DNA of 64,000 bases from Boswellia sacra (GCA_013180625.2 SNVD02012230.1:1-64000); one strand, 5' to 3'; shown: positions 32,370 through 43,916, numbered from the stretch's first letter. Numbers and translations: made by a program. Notes: generated by a model not told the origin, from the sequence alone.

Positions 32370-35300
32370 ATTCACCTTGTATTCAAGGTGAAAAGTAGGA
32401 CACTGCTCCTTGATTAAATCAAATTGCTTCCAAGTAGTCTCAAAGTCTAATAACCCCTTCCACTTAATTAAAACTTCGGGTATAATTCCTGTGTCCCCTT
32501 GCTTTTGGCGTACCCCTGATACACTTTCAGGTTCAACCACCAACTCCATAGTAGCACTTAGTTGAGTACGAATGAGGGGTGAGATCAGTGTAGATCCTAT
32601 CATTCGTTTCAATTGAGAAACATGGAAAACTGAGTGCACTGCAGAAGCATCTGGTAATTTAATCAGTAGGCAACCTTCCCAATTTTAGCTTCCATTAGAT
32701 AAGGCCTATAATAGCATGGGCTAAGCTTCTTATTTCTATGCTTAGCCAAGAATTGTTGTCTGTAGGGCTGTAATTTTAAATAAACCAGGTTCTCTATTTG
32801 GTATTTAACATCCCTACGCTTACCATCTACCACTTCCTTCATCTTGTTTTGGGCCTCCTTCAAATTATATTTTAATTCATCTAATATAGCGTCCTATTCC
32901 TCCAGTTTTTGCTCCACTGTGGAAACAGCTGTGGAGTTGCACCCATAGCAGACTAATGGTGGTGGTTCTCTTCCATAAAGAAGCTTGAATGGACATGACT
33001 TGGTTGAAGTGTGGTAGGTAGTGTTATACCAGTATTCAGCCCAAGGAAGCCACGTAACCCACTGTTTAGGTTTCCCAGCCATAAATCACCTTAAAATAAG
33101 GTTCTATGCAGTGGTTAACTACTTCTGATTGACGATCAGTTTATGGGTGGTAAGCTGTGCTACACTTAAGTATCATGCCCTGCATCTTAAACAACTTAAT
33201 CTAAAAGAAATTGAGGAATACATGGTCTCTGTCCATGATGATTAAGCATGGGATGCCATGAAGCTTTACTACTCCTTTAACAAAGATGGCAGCCACCAAC
33301 TGAGCATTAAATGGGTGTTTCAAGGTAATGAAGTGTCCGTATTTGCTCAGTCTGTCCACAATAACTAGGATAGTATCATACCCTTATGATTTAGGCAACC
33401 CATTGATAAAATCCATGGAAAGATCCTCCCAAACCTGATTAGGAATAGGTATAGGTTGGAGTAGGCTTGCTAGTGATAAAGCCAACTACTTATTTTGTTA
33501 ACAAACACCATATGTTTCTACATAAGCCTTAATATCTTTCTTCATTCCAAGCCAATAAAATTCTTTAGAAATTTATTGAGTAGTTTTCATCAAACCTGAA
33601 TGTCCTCCCATAGGGCTGTCATGGAACTCTTTTAGTAATTTGGCATTAGTGCAGATTGCTTTCTCAAGACAATTCTCCTTTTATATAACAATGTACCTTG
33701 AACCATTGCATATCCTTCATAGTTAGAGATGCCAACTGAAACTAATGGAAAGATCCTCCCAAACCTGATTAGGAATAGATATAGGTTGGAGTAGGCTTGC
33801 TGGTGATAAAGGCAACTACTTCTTTTGTTAACAAACACCATATGTTTCTACATAGGCCTTAATATCTTTCTTCATTCCAAGCCAATAAAATTCTCTAGAA
33901 ATTTATTGAGTAGTTTTCATCAAACCTGAATGTCCTCCCATAGGGCTGTCATGGAACTCTTTTAGTAATTTAGGATTAGTGCAGATTGCTTACTCAAGAC
34001 AATTCTCCTTTTATATAACAATGTACCTTGAACCATTACATATCCTTTATAGTTAGAGATGCCAACTGAAACTAATTCCATAAGCTTACTGAATTCTGCA
34101 TCCTTTGTAAGCCCCCTTTGTATTTCTTTAAAATTAAAAGAATGCGAAAGTGATAGGGCAATGAATTTCGGATGCCTTGATAAGGCGTCTGTAGCTTTGT
34201 TTTCTAGTCCAGCTTTGTAATGTATTTCAAAATCAAATCCCAGCAGCTTAGACACCCACTTCTGGTTGTCTACACTCACCACTCTGTGTTCTAGAAGATA
34301 CTTTAAGCTCTTTTGATTAGTTCAAATTATAAACCTCTTACCCAACAGATAAGGCCTCCATTTTTGGACAGCCAGTACTATAGCCAGTCGCTCTCTCTCA
34401 TAAACTGATTTCAATCGCTAGCTTTGGGGTAGCATATGGCTATAATAAGATATTAGCCTTTGCCCTTGTATCAACACTGCACCAACCCGCACCCTCGAAG
34501 CATCAAAATATAGAAAGGTTGAGAAAAATCTGGCAATGCCAAAATAAGTACTATAGTCATAGCTTTTTTAATTTTGATAAAGGCTTCATCAACCCTCTCA
34601 TTCCACCCAAAATTGTCTTTCTTAAGCTGTTTCGTTAAGGGAAAAGCCAAACTGCCATAGCCCTCTACAAATTTTCTGTAGTATCCAGTTAACCTAAGAA
34701 ATCCTCTCAACTCTTTCAAATTTTTAGGCATCAGGTGCTGCTACATTACTTCCACTTTAGAGTTGCCAATAGCCACCCTTTTGTCTGAAATTATATGGCC
34801 TAGGTACGCCAATCTGGTTTAGGCAAACAAACACTTTTTTAAATTAGCGTATAGTTGCTGCTTTATAAGGATTCTTAATACCATTGATAAGTGTTGTATG
34901 TGGTCCTCCAAGCTTCTACTATAGATTCAAATGTCTCGAAGAAAACCACAACAAGCTTTTTCAAATTTTTTTTTGAAATGTCATTCATTAAGGCTTGGAA
35001 GGTTGAGGGAGCATTTGTTAGGCCAAAGGGCATTACTATGAACTCGTAGTGCCTATCATGAGTACGAAAGGCTATCTTATGGACGACTCCGGGTTTAACC
35101 TTTATTTGGTGGTATCCTGACTAGAGGTCTAGTTTAGAGAAGACACAAGCCCCATGTACTTCATCAAGGAGTTCATTAATCACTGGAATGGGGTATTTGT
35201 CAAGCACTGTAGCTTGATTGAGTGCCCTGTAATCCACACAAAACTGCCAACTACTATCCTTTTTCTTAACTAATAAAACAGGGCTAGAAAAGGGACTACT

Positions 35301-35434
35301 ACTTGTTCTAATTACTCTTGCTGCAAGCATTTCTTAGGGCAACTTCTCAACTTTATCCTTTTGGATTTATGCATATTGGTAGGGTCAAACACTAACTAGT
35401 TGTCTTCCCTTCTTAAGCAAGATCGCATTATCTC
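32370..35434 (-). pseudogene. G3b integrase-chromodomain, RNase H and RT
   Basis: Minus-strand order: RT with [15 protein letters not shown] (35330-35121), RT/RNase H junction with Leu-Thr-Gly-Tyr-Tyr-Arg-Lys-Phe (34731-34471), RNase H end with Ala-Thr-Asp-Ala-Leu-Ser (about 34200), integrase zinc part at 33632-34060 (duplicated), integrase core pieces to 32894, an integrase C-terminus at 32863-32663 and a chromodomain-like Val-Leu-Ile-Lys-Trp-Lys-Gly-Leu...Glu-Thr-Thr-Trp segment (about 32480-32440). Stops and shifts throughout. Copia-3 interrupts it at 35434. Confidence 0.85.
33416..34075 (-). repeat. 330 bp tandem duplication in the G3b integrase region
   Basis: 33416-33745 and 33746-34075 are near copies (both contain atggaaagatcctcccaaac and end gccaactgaaactaa). 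As a result the integrase N-terminal segment occurs twice in the body. Confidence 0.93.
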
Positions 35435-35690
35435 TGTGGAAGTATAAAACTAATATAATCCCTGATTTTATAGAAGTATACAGCTAATATAATCTCTGAT
35501 TATTAGGAAGGAATCAGTATTTTATTAGGAAAGATATTCAAGTTCGTTTAATTATGGGACTGATTAATTGCTGTAAATAGTTTTCCAATTGTTGTCTCTA
35601 AAGAATTCTCTATATAGCCTCTTAAGGAATGTATTTTTAATCATCTAGAATTAATAAAATTATCAATATTTTCTCCCATCTTTCACAATA
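35435..35690 (+). repeat. Copia-3 5' LTR
   Basis: It starts TGTGGAAGTATAAAAC and ends CACAATA next to the PBS. A TATATAG box at 35611-35617 may be its TATA element. Confidence 0.9.
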
Positions 35691-35702
35691 TGGTATCAAA
35701 GC
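35691..35702 (+). other. Copia-3 primer-binding site
   Basis: TGGTATCAAAGC is the iMet type with one change, adjoining the LTR. Confidence 0.85.
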
Positions 35703-35826
35703 ATTAGGTCTTTTTTTCTGGGTTTCATTTCTTTTGTATTTTTTTCTGGCCTTCATTGCCAAAATAGATTCATTTAAGCCTTCTCCGATCAACAGTCTTA
35801 TTCCTTTCTTATTTTCTTGAAACACC

Positions 35827-36670
35827 ATGTATACCTCTAAGACTAAAATTACCTTTACCAAATATGAAGAAGTTGATTCAAATATAGGAGATCTGCAGAT
35901 CGTTTGGGCTACATATAGGCTGAATGGAAAAAAATTATTTAAAATGGTCCCACTTTGTTCGAACTTTATTTAAAGGGAAAAGGGAGGCTTAACCATCTTT
36001 TAGGTACTGGACCAAGGAAGGGTGATCCAAGGTTTGATGCATGGGATGAGGCAAATTCGATGATCATGTCATGGCTATGGGACTCAATGAACCTTGAGAT
36101 TAATGATACCTGCACGTTTTTTACTATTACAAAAGATATATAGGACTCAATTCGATGGACTTATTCATAAGCCTAAGATGTAGCTCAAGTGTACGAGATC
36201 AAAGTCAATACGGGTGCAACCAAACAAGGAAGAAAATCTGTAAGTTAGCATGCGAATTCATTGCAAAGTCTGTGGCACAAGCTTGATCATTATCGGGTTA
36301 TTAAGATGAAGTGCGCAGAAGATGCTGCAACCTTAAAAAATTTCATTGAGAAGGATAGAGTCTATGATTTTCTTGCTGGACTTAATCCTGAATTTGATCA
36401 GGTGAGGGTCCAAATTCTTAGAAAAGATGAGACACCATCGTTAAAGGAGACTATTTCTTTAATTCAAGCAGAAAAAAGCTGAAGGGGTGTTATGGTTGGG
36501 CCTCAAGTCTCAAAAAGATCTGCGTTGGCAACTAGAAATGAACAAACACAGACTAAAGAAAGTGGGAAAGCAGACTTCACAAAATTCTCAGGAAGAGACA
36601 ACGAGACAATCTTTGGTGTGCCTATTGCAAGAAACCAAGGCATGCTAAGGAATGTTGCTAGAAATTGAAT
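35827..36670 (+). pseudogene. Copia-3 gag
   Basis: The ATG at 35827 opens the gag start. Frame changes lead to 35955-36143, with Trp-Asp-Glu-Ala-Asn-Ser-Met-Ile-Met-Ser-Trp-Leu, and to 36261-36482 with Tyr-Asp-Phe-Leu-Ala-Gly-Leu-Asn-Pro-Glu-Phe-Asp, both hallmark copia gag blocks. A Cys-rich knuckle with CxxC spacing lies near 36618-36660. In-frame stops (36141, 36480) make it inactive. Confidence 0.85.
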
Positions 36671-39656
36671 GGTAAGCCATCAACTTCAAGTAAGGAATGA
36701 AGTTACAGAGGAGGACAACAACGACCTCAATCAAGCTCATATGATAGAGCAATCAAATCAAAGTGACAAACAGGAGCAAGAAGGATTGAACAGTGAGAAA
36801 ATTGAAAAATTAAAAGGCTTGATAGGATCCATTGGAAGACCCTCTGGTGCATGTTCATTGGCATTCTTAGGTAAGTCTCCATTCTCCTTTGGTTTAAATG
36901 TCTCAGAAAAGTGTTTTGACAACTCTTGGATAATTAATTCAAGAGCCACCGACCATATGACTTATTCCTCACAATATTTCAATACCTATAAGCCATGTCC
37001 AAGCAGTAGAAAAATCATTGTAGCAAATGGGTCTCTAGCCATAGTTGCAAGTTTATGAGATATTTTTGTGACATCATCTATTATTGTGAAAGATGTTCTT
37101 CATGTGCCAAAGATATCAGCTAATCTAGTTTCAATTCAAAACATTACAAAAGACCTAAGATGTCATGCCAATTTCTCTCCATCTTATTGTGTTTTTCAGG
37201 ACCAGGATTCGGGGAGGAGGATTGGACTTGCTAAGGAGAAGAATGGACTATATTATCTTGAAACACCAAGGACTTCAAAAACAGTCATGAATAAATTGTC
37301 CTTGTCACTACTTAGTTCCTCAAATAAAGATGTTATTTGGCTTCATCATTTCCATTTTGGTCATCCATCATTTCGAGTTTTAAAAATTTTGTTTACTATC
37401 TTGTTTAAAGGATTAGATATTACAAATTTTCATTGTGATGTTTGTGAGCTTGCAAAACATGCTCATATATCTTTTCCTATCAGTAATAAAAGAAGTTCTC
37501 ATCATTTTCACCTAATTCATAGTGATATTTGGGGACCTGCTACAGTTCCAAACATTTTAGGGTCACGACGGTTTGTTTCTCTAATTGATGATTGTACTCA
37601 TGTCACTTGGACATTTTTGCTCAAACATAAATCTGATGTAAGTAGTGTTATTCCTAAGTTTCATTCCATGGTTCAAAACCAATTTGGGATAAAAATTAAA
37701 AGCTTTAGGTCTGATAATGCACGAGAGTTTTTAAACTAAGTCTTATCTTCTTACTTTGAAAATGAAAGAATTATTCATGAGTCATCCTACATACATACAC
37801 CATAGCAAAACAGGGTTGCTAAAAGGAAAAATGGCCATTTACTTAACACCATTAGAGCATTGCGATTTCATGGGAATGTTCCCAAATACTATTGGGGGGA
37901 GGCTATTCTTACTACCATGCACTTAATTAATAGACTACCATCTAGAGTGTTGGATTTCCAATCTCCCATAGACGTCCTTCCCATTGTCCATACTTTCGCA
38001 CTTCCAGTGGTCTCATACCTAGAATCTTTGGGTGTACATCCTTTGTTCATGTTCATAGCCCAAGTAGAGGAAAATTGGACCCTCGAGCAATCAAGTGTGT
38101 GTTTATTGGTTATTCCTCTACATAAAAGGGATACAAATGTTATAACCCTTCTTTAAAAAAAATTCTATATATCTGCAGATGTCACCTTTGTTGAAAGCAA
38201 ACCTTTCTTTACATAGTCTTATCTTCAAGGGGAGATTTCAATAATAGAAGATAAAGACTTTGATTTTGGTTCACTTAACTGACCATCAATTCCCTCTAAT
38301 TCTAAAAACATCTCCAGTGAGTCTACTCATCCAGTATCCACTGAACCAGTGTCAAAGTCTAAACCTATGTCAATTTACACAGTATCCACTGAACCAATGT
38401 CAGAGTCTATCCCAAAATCCATTCCTACTTAAGTGTCTATCCTATTTATGACTCTGATAGATTTTCACAGGTGTACTTGAGGAAAACAGTTGTTACTGAT
38501 CTAATACAAATCCAAGACTCCAATCCAAGTTCTGCTAATGAAAACGTGGTAAGCTTTGACTCTCCATTGTAAACACAACCTTCTGAACCACATGCAACAT
38601 ATTCTGATCTCCCTATTGCTTTAAGAAAAGGTACCAGAGAATGCACAAAAAGGCCTTTATATCCATTGTGTCACTATGTGTCTCTTGAACATTTTTTGCC
38701 ATCCCATAGGAATTTTATTGTCAGTCTAAATACTATTTTTGTAACTAACACTTTATCTGAGGCATTATCAAAAAGAGAATGTAGGAATGCTATGAGAGAA
38801 GAGATGGATGCATTGGAAAAAAACAAGACTTGGGAGATTATTGATCAACCAAAATGGAAACTTTTGGTGGGTTGCAAATGGGTTTTCACTTTGAAATGCA
38901 AGGCTGATGGTTCTCTAGAGCAATATAAGGCACAATTTGTTGCTAAAGGCTATACTCAAACATATGGAGTAGATTATCAACTGACATTTGTTTCTATGGC
39001 AAAAAATGAATGCCGTGAGGATTTTGCTACATTAGCAGCTCATTTTAATTGGCAACCTAAACAGTATGATGTAAAGAATGCCTTCTTGCACGAAGACTTA
39101 GAAGAAGAAATATATATGAGCATTCCACCAGGCTTTGTAGGAAAAGAAACAACTAATAAAGGCTCTTACTCAAAATGGTAAAGGACTCTTATTCAAAAGA
39201 AATATTGAACTTACTCTAGAGGCCTATACAGATGCAGATTATGCAAGATCATCCATGGATAGGAGATCTACTTCTGGCTACTGCATATTTCTTAGGGGAA
39301 ATTTGGTAACATGGAGGAGTGAGAAACAAAATATGGTGGCAAGGTCAGAGTTCAAAGCAAAGGCTCAAGGCGTGTGCGAATTATTGAAGATTAAGTGGGA
39401 AGCACCAATAAAGCTTTATTGTGACAAGAAGTCAGCAATAAACATTGCTCATAATCGGCTCCAGCATGACAAGACAAAACACATTGAGATAGATAGACAT
39501 TTTATCAAGGAAAAATTAGAGTGTGGCCTATTATGCACACCATATGTGTCCTCTGGGAATCAACTAGCAGATATTTTGACAAAAGGACTCAACAGTTCTA
39601 CTTTTTATGAGATTATTTTCGAGCTAGGAGTGGAAGATATCTATTCTCTAACTTGA
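36669..39656 (+). pseudogene. Copia-3 protease, integrase, partial RT and RNase H
   Basis: A protease-like segment near 36920-36960 has the active-site Asp-Ser replaced by Asn-Ser (Trp-Ile-Ile-Asn-Ser). GAG-pre-integrase lies at 37330-37370 with a CxxC near 37437-37450. The integrase core includes Ile-His-Ser-Asp-Ile-Trp-Gly-Pro (about 37515) and Arg-Ser-Asp-Asn-Ala (about 37710). A stop and shift near 37737-37860 precede the Asn-Arg-Leu-Pro-Ser-Arg-Val-Leu block. RT begins at 38780-38960 ([15 protein letters not shown]). After about 39180 the text jumps to RNase H (39230-39656), so the Tyr-Val-Asp-Asp motif is missing. Confidence 0.88.
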
Positions 39657-39663
39657 GGGGGAG

Positions 39664-39961
39664 TGTGGAAATATATAACTAATATAATCCCTGATTTTAT
39701 GGAAGTATACAGCTAATATAATCTCTGATTATTAGGAAGGAATCAGTGTTTTATTAGGAAAGATATTCAAATTCATTTAATTATGGGTCTGATTGATTAT
39801 AAATATATTCAGATTCCTTTAATTATGGGACTGATTAATTGCTGTAAATAGTTTTCCTATTGTTGTCTCTAGAGAATTCTTTATATAGCCCCTTAAGCTA
39901 TGTATTTATAATCATCCAAAATTAATAAAATTATCAATATGTTCTCCCATCTTTCACAATA
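39664..39961 (+). repeat. Copia-3 3' LTR with a 42 bp internal duplication
   Basis: It matches the 5' LTR, but tttaattatgggwctgatt occurs twice (39776-39795 and 39814-39835), making it about 42 bp longer. Confidence 0.9.
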
Positions 39962-39966
39962 ATCTC

Positions 39967-41699
39967 TTCCCCTAGGAGGAATCAAACCAGTGGCATGTTG
40001 AACACTGCCTGGAATTCTACAAGGACACTCTCACCTTTCTTGGAACCTTCACTGGAAGAACGATCTAGAGAGAGTGACAAGGCATTTAGTTCTAGCAATT
40101 ATCCTTGCCCCGCACAGCGCATTGCTTTTATAATATTTTTTAAATTTCACCTGTGTTTTACATAAACCAGGATCTCCTCAAAGGACCACCTTATTGCCAT
40201 CTACTTTGAATTCCATGGTCAAGGCTTTGCAATCAAACTTGATTACTTCCAAAGTTTCCAACCATAACATACCTAACACATATCAAAACGTCCAAGGTCT
40301 AAAGGAAGGAAATACTCCACTAAATCAACTCCTTGTAAAGATAGAAAAATTCCTCGACAGACTCCTTCTCTCTTTATAGGATTTCTATACCTAAAAGCAC
40401 CCTATACCTCTCAGTATTGTCCACTGGTAGTCCTAATCTCCTAACCAAGATTCTTGAAACAAAATTGTGAGTAGCTCCAAGGTCAACCAACACAATCACC
40501 TCCTTACCTCCAATAAGTCCCTTCTATTTAATTGTTTTTGGAGAGGTAAATCCAACCACAAAATTCATAGAAAGTTCCACCACCTCCTAGTTAACTTTGT
40601 AGCCCCTAGTATCCCCTTCTATATGATTTTCTTCATCTAAATATAATTCCTCCTCTTCCAGTACCACCATAACATAAAGCTCCTTGAACCTGCATCTATG
40701 ACCAGGAGATTTTTCATCACAGCAATAGCATAATCCTTTTTGTCTTTTTGCCTGTAATTCAGTATCAGTCATCCATTTAAAAGAAGGTACTGAAACCTGG
40801 TCTGGCTATCTGGTCCTATTGTAACTACTGCAAGGGGCAAAGAGCTTTAAGGCTTCACATTAGGACTTAGATTCACGTACGTTCCTCTCTTAGAATTGTT
40901 TAGCATACCACCCTTAGGTTGTTTAAGAGCAAAATTGCGGTCCTCTACCCTCTGGGCCACGTCCATCAATCGGGCCAACCCACTAGGCTGCAACAGTTGT
41001 ACCTAAGCTCGTACGTCTTACTTGAGCCCATTAATAAAACTGCCCTCCAATATATTCTTAGAGACGTCGTGAAGAGACAAAGCTAACATCTCAAACTGCC
41101 TTCAATATTCCCTCACTGTTCCGGTTTGTCTCAACGCCAAAAATTCTAAAAATTCGTACCCTCCTGAGTTGATCAAAACTGGTCCAATAACAACGCCTTT
41201 AGTTCTTCCCATTTATTGCATCGGCCTTCGACAGTCCTCCCATTGGAACCAGGCTAGTGCTTCTCAATCAAAACACACAACTGTCACCTCGATTTTTTCT
41301 GCCTCAGTCATGTGATTAAAAGAAAATAACACTCTGCCTTGAAGATCCACCCATCAAACAAGGGCATTTCAAGTCGACATAGTGGTCTGCTATCCCCCCT
41401 GTGAGTTTCACCAGCATTAAAGCCCCTAGTCATCAGTGGTGGCAATGATAAACCAGCATCGACCACCCTGAAGCGGCCTTAGAGTTTTTTACGAACGATT
41501 TTGAATTCCTTTCTATTTTTTTGTGGAATTCCACCACCAATGCTTCCAATCTCTCCAAAACGGTCACCAGATTCTGTTCAAGGAATTGGACTTTAGACAT
41601 CCCCTCCTTAACAGTTCCCATGTCTCCCTGAAACTGGGTAAGTTTTTCTTCTAATACATCTATCCTTGCTTCTCCTTTCTTAGCCATCTCAGAATCTCA
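39967..41699 (-). pseudogene. G3b protease region and gag
   Basis: It resumes body b after Copia-3. The minus strand carries protease-region text at 40180-40600 (parallel to 30440-30820 in body a). A zinc-knuckle segment with Gly-Leu-Cys-Tyr-Cys-Cys-Asp-Glu-Lys lies near 40740-40700 (ORF 40772-40587). Decayed capsid runs from 40930 to 41360 with a Met-Pro-Leu-Phe-Asp-Gly counterpart near 41350. The gag N-terminus at 41687-41433 is a predicted coiled coil. Its start codon at 41685-41687 follows the PBS closely, as expected. Confidence 0.8.
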
Positions 41700-41713
41700 C
41701 CGTTCTAATACCA
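41700..41713 (-). other. G3 primer-binding site
   Basis: The minus strand reads TGGTATTAGAACGG, three bases from LTR (c). It is a Met-type PBS variant and the only PBS left in the G3 tandem. Confidence 0.7.
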
Positions 41714-41716
41714 TTT

Positions 41717-42135
41717 TGATAGAACTTGTTCTCACTCACACATAACTCACAACAGCAACTACATATATTAGAGGCTAAATTAGAAAGATAGAATAGAGAT
41801 TGAAGCTAGAGATAGTCTTTTTAGAAGAGAAAAGATGCATCAATCTGGATATTAGCAGGCTATTCAAGAGGCCTACGAGCTCTACCTATGATAAAATTTC
41901 TCCCAAAAGCAACAAATTAGCTGAATGCATTTTTCCTACCTTTTCATCCCATCTATTCTCTAACTAACTTCACTTTTACCTAGACAAAATGTAACTAATT
42001 CTCACAACCTCTTTACCAACACCTCAACACTGTAAATAAAAGAATACCCCATAGTTTTACTTAATTCCTAACTCTGCCCCTCTCTTATTCTGCTTGTGAT
42101 GCCTAGAATAAGTGAATTGGATTGGGGGTCTATCA
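41717..42135 (-). repeat. G3 LTR (c)
   Basis: It reads TGATAGAACTTGTTC...GGGGTCTATCA and is the true 5' LTR of body b. The flank at 42136 is host coding sequence. Confidence 0.9.
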
Positions 42136-42725
42136 CCCTTCCTCGGATCCAAGGCCCATTCGCCGCCAGTGATTATTGAAGTTATCGACGAACCAACTCC
42201 AGCTTCTCCCATCAGTGGTTTTTGTTTCGATGCTGACGATGAAGCTCTACGATCTATGTTCGCCTTTAACAAAACAATAACATAGATGAGGAAGACAAAG
42301 ATGAAGAGGACATAGATGAAGACTAAGAAAATGAGGATGATGATAGTGATGGCGAAGGGAAGGAAGAGAAACAAAGGAATAGTTCTTCTCAGACTAAGAA
42401 GGCTTTTATTAGGTTTTTATCAGATTTTAAGAGTTGAAAGCTGAAATTTGAAATTTTAAACCTTTCTGGTTATTATTATTATTATTATTATTATTTTTTG
42501 AGGCAGCTGCACCACTGTGTGTAGGAATGGGAAGTTTCTGTGATCCTGTTGATGCACAAGGCCTTGCTCACTTTTTAGGTTTGATGCTTGTTTTTTCTAT
42601 TCAAGGTGTTAAGGCTTTAATGTGTGCTTGAAGCATTTGATGAGTTTCAATGTGCTGAGATTTTTTTTTGTGATTTACAGAATACATACTCCTCATGGTG
42701 GGTACTGAATTTCCCGATGAAATGA
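42136..42725 (+). pseudogene. M16 metallopeptidase (nardilysin-like) pseudogene fragment
   Basis: The plus strand holds an acidic Asp/Glu-rich stretch ending Ser-Gln-Thr-Lys-Lys (about 42270-42400). After an intron with a (TTA)n run, an exon beginning at 42505 (TTTTTTGAG acceptor) encodes Cys-Val-Gly-Met-Gly-Ser-Phe-Cys-Asp-Pro, then Ala-Gln-Gly-Leu-Ala-His-Phe-Leu. After a second intron, a TTTACAG acceptor precedes a segment ending Thr-Glu-Phe-Pro-Asp-Glu (42680-42722). This matches the zinc-site region of plant nardilysin/insulysin-like peptidases, including the acidic insert specific to nardilysin. The HxxEH second His reads as Tyr. Stops in the acidic exon and the cut at the G3 edge show it is dead. 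Confidence 0.75.
42474..42497 (+). repeat. (TTA)n microsatellite
   Basis: About eight TTA/ATT units inside the intron of the nardilysin-like fragment. Confidence 0.9.
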
Positions 42726-43108
42726 GGTTTTTTGTCTTTGTTCTTTTCTTTTAGTATATCTTGCTAGCTGAAAATAATAACAACTAAAATTGGTGTTTTA
42801 AAAGCTGTTATTATATTCTGTTGGCAACAAAATTTCCGCTGGAGTTAAAATCGAAAGTCAAATCACTTAAATGTTCTATGCTGATAAATTTATTTTACAG
42901 TAAACTAAGTATTGTTTATCAAATAATTGAATCAACGATGCAGAATTCCTTTAAATATTTTTATTTCAAATAAAAATATCAACAGTCATTTTTTAAGGCA
43001 AGTAAAAATAGTAAAATACAATGAGCCAGAAAACTCAAAAGAGAACCATCATAAAAACTGTGACAGATTGTATGCCACTTCCAGAAGCACTAGATGCAAA
43101 AGTAGTAC
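42726..43108. other. Unassigned AT-rich sequence
   Basis: No recognisable coding or repeat feature lies between the nardilysin-like fragment and the dynamin exon. Confidence 0.5.
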
Positions 43109-43256
43109 CTTTCAAAAAGAGTTATATATGGGACGTTGCTAGTTAACTTGAAGACTAGAATGGTGCTTTCCCAGAATCTGGTCCACTAGCCTTTTTATCT
43201 TTTGAACTTTTTGAGGGAGGTTCCTCCTCATCTGGTACCTCTTCGATATTACATTC
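43109..43256 (-). pseudogene. Dynamin pseudogene: PH domain exon (C-terminal half)
   Basis: After the acceptor CTGCTTTTGCAG, the minus frame reads Glu-Cys-Asn-Ile-Glu-Glu, an acidic run, then Ser-Ser-Lys-Asp-Lys-Lys and Gly-Pro-Asp-Ser-Gly-Lys, the variable loop typical of DRP2 PH domains. One lost base near 43157 produces a stop, after which Leu-Val-Phe-Lys-Leu-Thr-Ser continues in the next frame to a GT donor at 43107-43108. Confidence 0.88.
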
Positions 43257-43916
43257 CTGCAAAAGCAGACACATAGCCATTGACAAGAAGATGATAAATA
43301 TCCCTAAGCCAAACTAGCCTACAGGGAAATTAACATTAGCTTTATCAATAAAGTTCATGCAACTGGGCAAAAGCAGTACATAAAAATTGGTTAAATTCAA
43401 AGCAAGTAACCTCCCTGCGCCATAACAGTCAGACACTTGCCAAAACCAGCCTACACCCGTTGGTATTATGCACACAATCCAGTATGGATCTGAAGGAAAT
43501 TTATGTAGTAATATTAACATCAAATACAGTATATTTTATATTGATACTATTATGTGAAATTGATGACTTTGGAAATCAAGTAATTAATGTATTCTACTGC
43601 ACAAATTACAATGATAAATTCATTATACCAAGGGCAATATTGAAGTTTATATATTAAATTAACCATATGAATATTAATGAGAAGGCAATGATATGATCAG
43701 AGAAAGGACATTCCTTCCCTGAGCCCAAACTAACAGTATATTAAATAAACACAAAAATAAGTTGACCTGTTTTACTTGGCTTCTTCTACAGCACTCTTAT
43801 ATCTATCCTGTAAAGGACCGAAATGGTAAACAATGTGTCCATATGTTCATGATGCAATAAAGCATCTTACATAAAAATTAAAATGGAATGATTGTTATCC
43901 TCATACCTGCAAAGTG
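43257..43916 (-). other. Dynamin pseudogene intron
   Basis: Non-coding and AT-rich between PH exons; nothing else seen. Confidence 0.6.

Larger units (their letters stand above)
35435..39961 (+). mobile_element. Copia-3: Ty1/copia element, RT centre deleted
   Basis: LTRs 35435-35690 and 39664-39961, target duplication ATCTC at 35430-35434 and 39962-39966, PBS at 35691-35702 and polypurine tract CTTGAGGGGGAG ending at 39663. G3a near 30260 shows the uninterrupted target. It encodes gag, protease, integrase, the start of RT and the end of RNase H. The RT centre is deleted at about 39180. It belongs to a different family from Copia-2, since the LTRs do not match. Confidence 0.93.
13531..42135 (-). 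mobile_element. G3: tandem chromovirus, LTR-body-LTR-body-LTR, with nested insertions
   Basis: Three related LTRs of about 420 bp (13531-13961, 31964-32369, 41717-42135) enclose two bodies, both on the minus strand. Each body reads integrase, RNase H, RT, protease, gag from left to right. Body a is split by Copia-2 and a TRIM, body b by Copia-3. A chromodomain-like segment at the end of integrase (32380-32560) marks it as a chromovirus. The flanks (TAATA at left, CCCTT at right) are not duplicates, which suits unequal recombination or flank loss rather than one insertion. Confidence 0.85.

Noticed and set aside
13526..42140. A single full-length insertion explaining all of G3
   Set aside because: There are three LTRs and two complete body orders, and the flanks TAATA and CCCTT do not match.
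42057..42374. Hydrophobic 105-codon minus ORF resembling a membrane protein
   Set aside because: It is the antisense shadow of the acidic Asp/Glu-rich exon of the nardilysin-like fragment.
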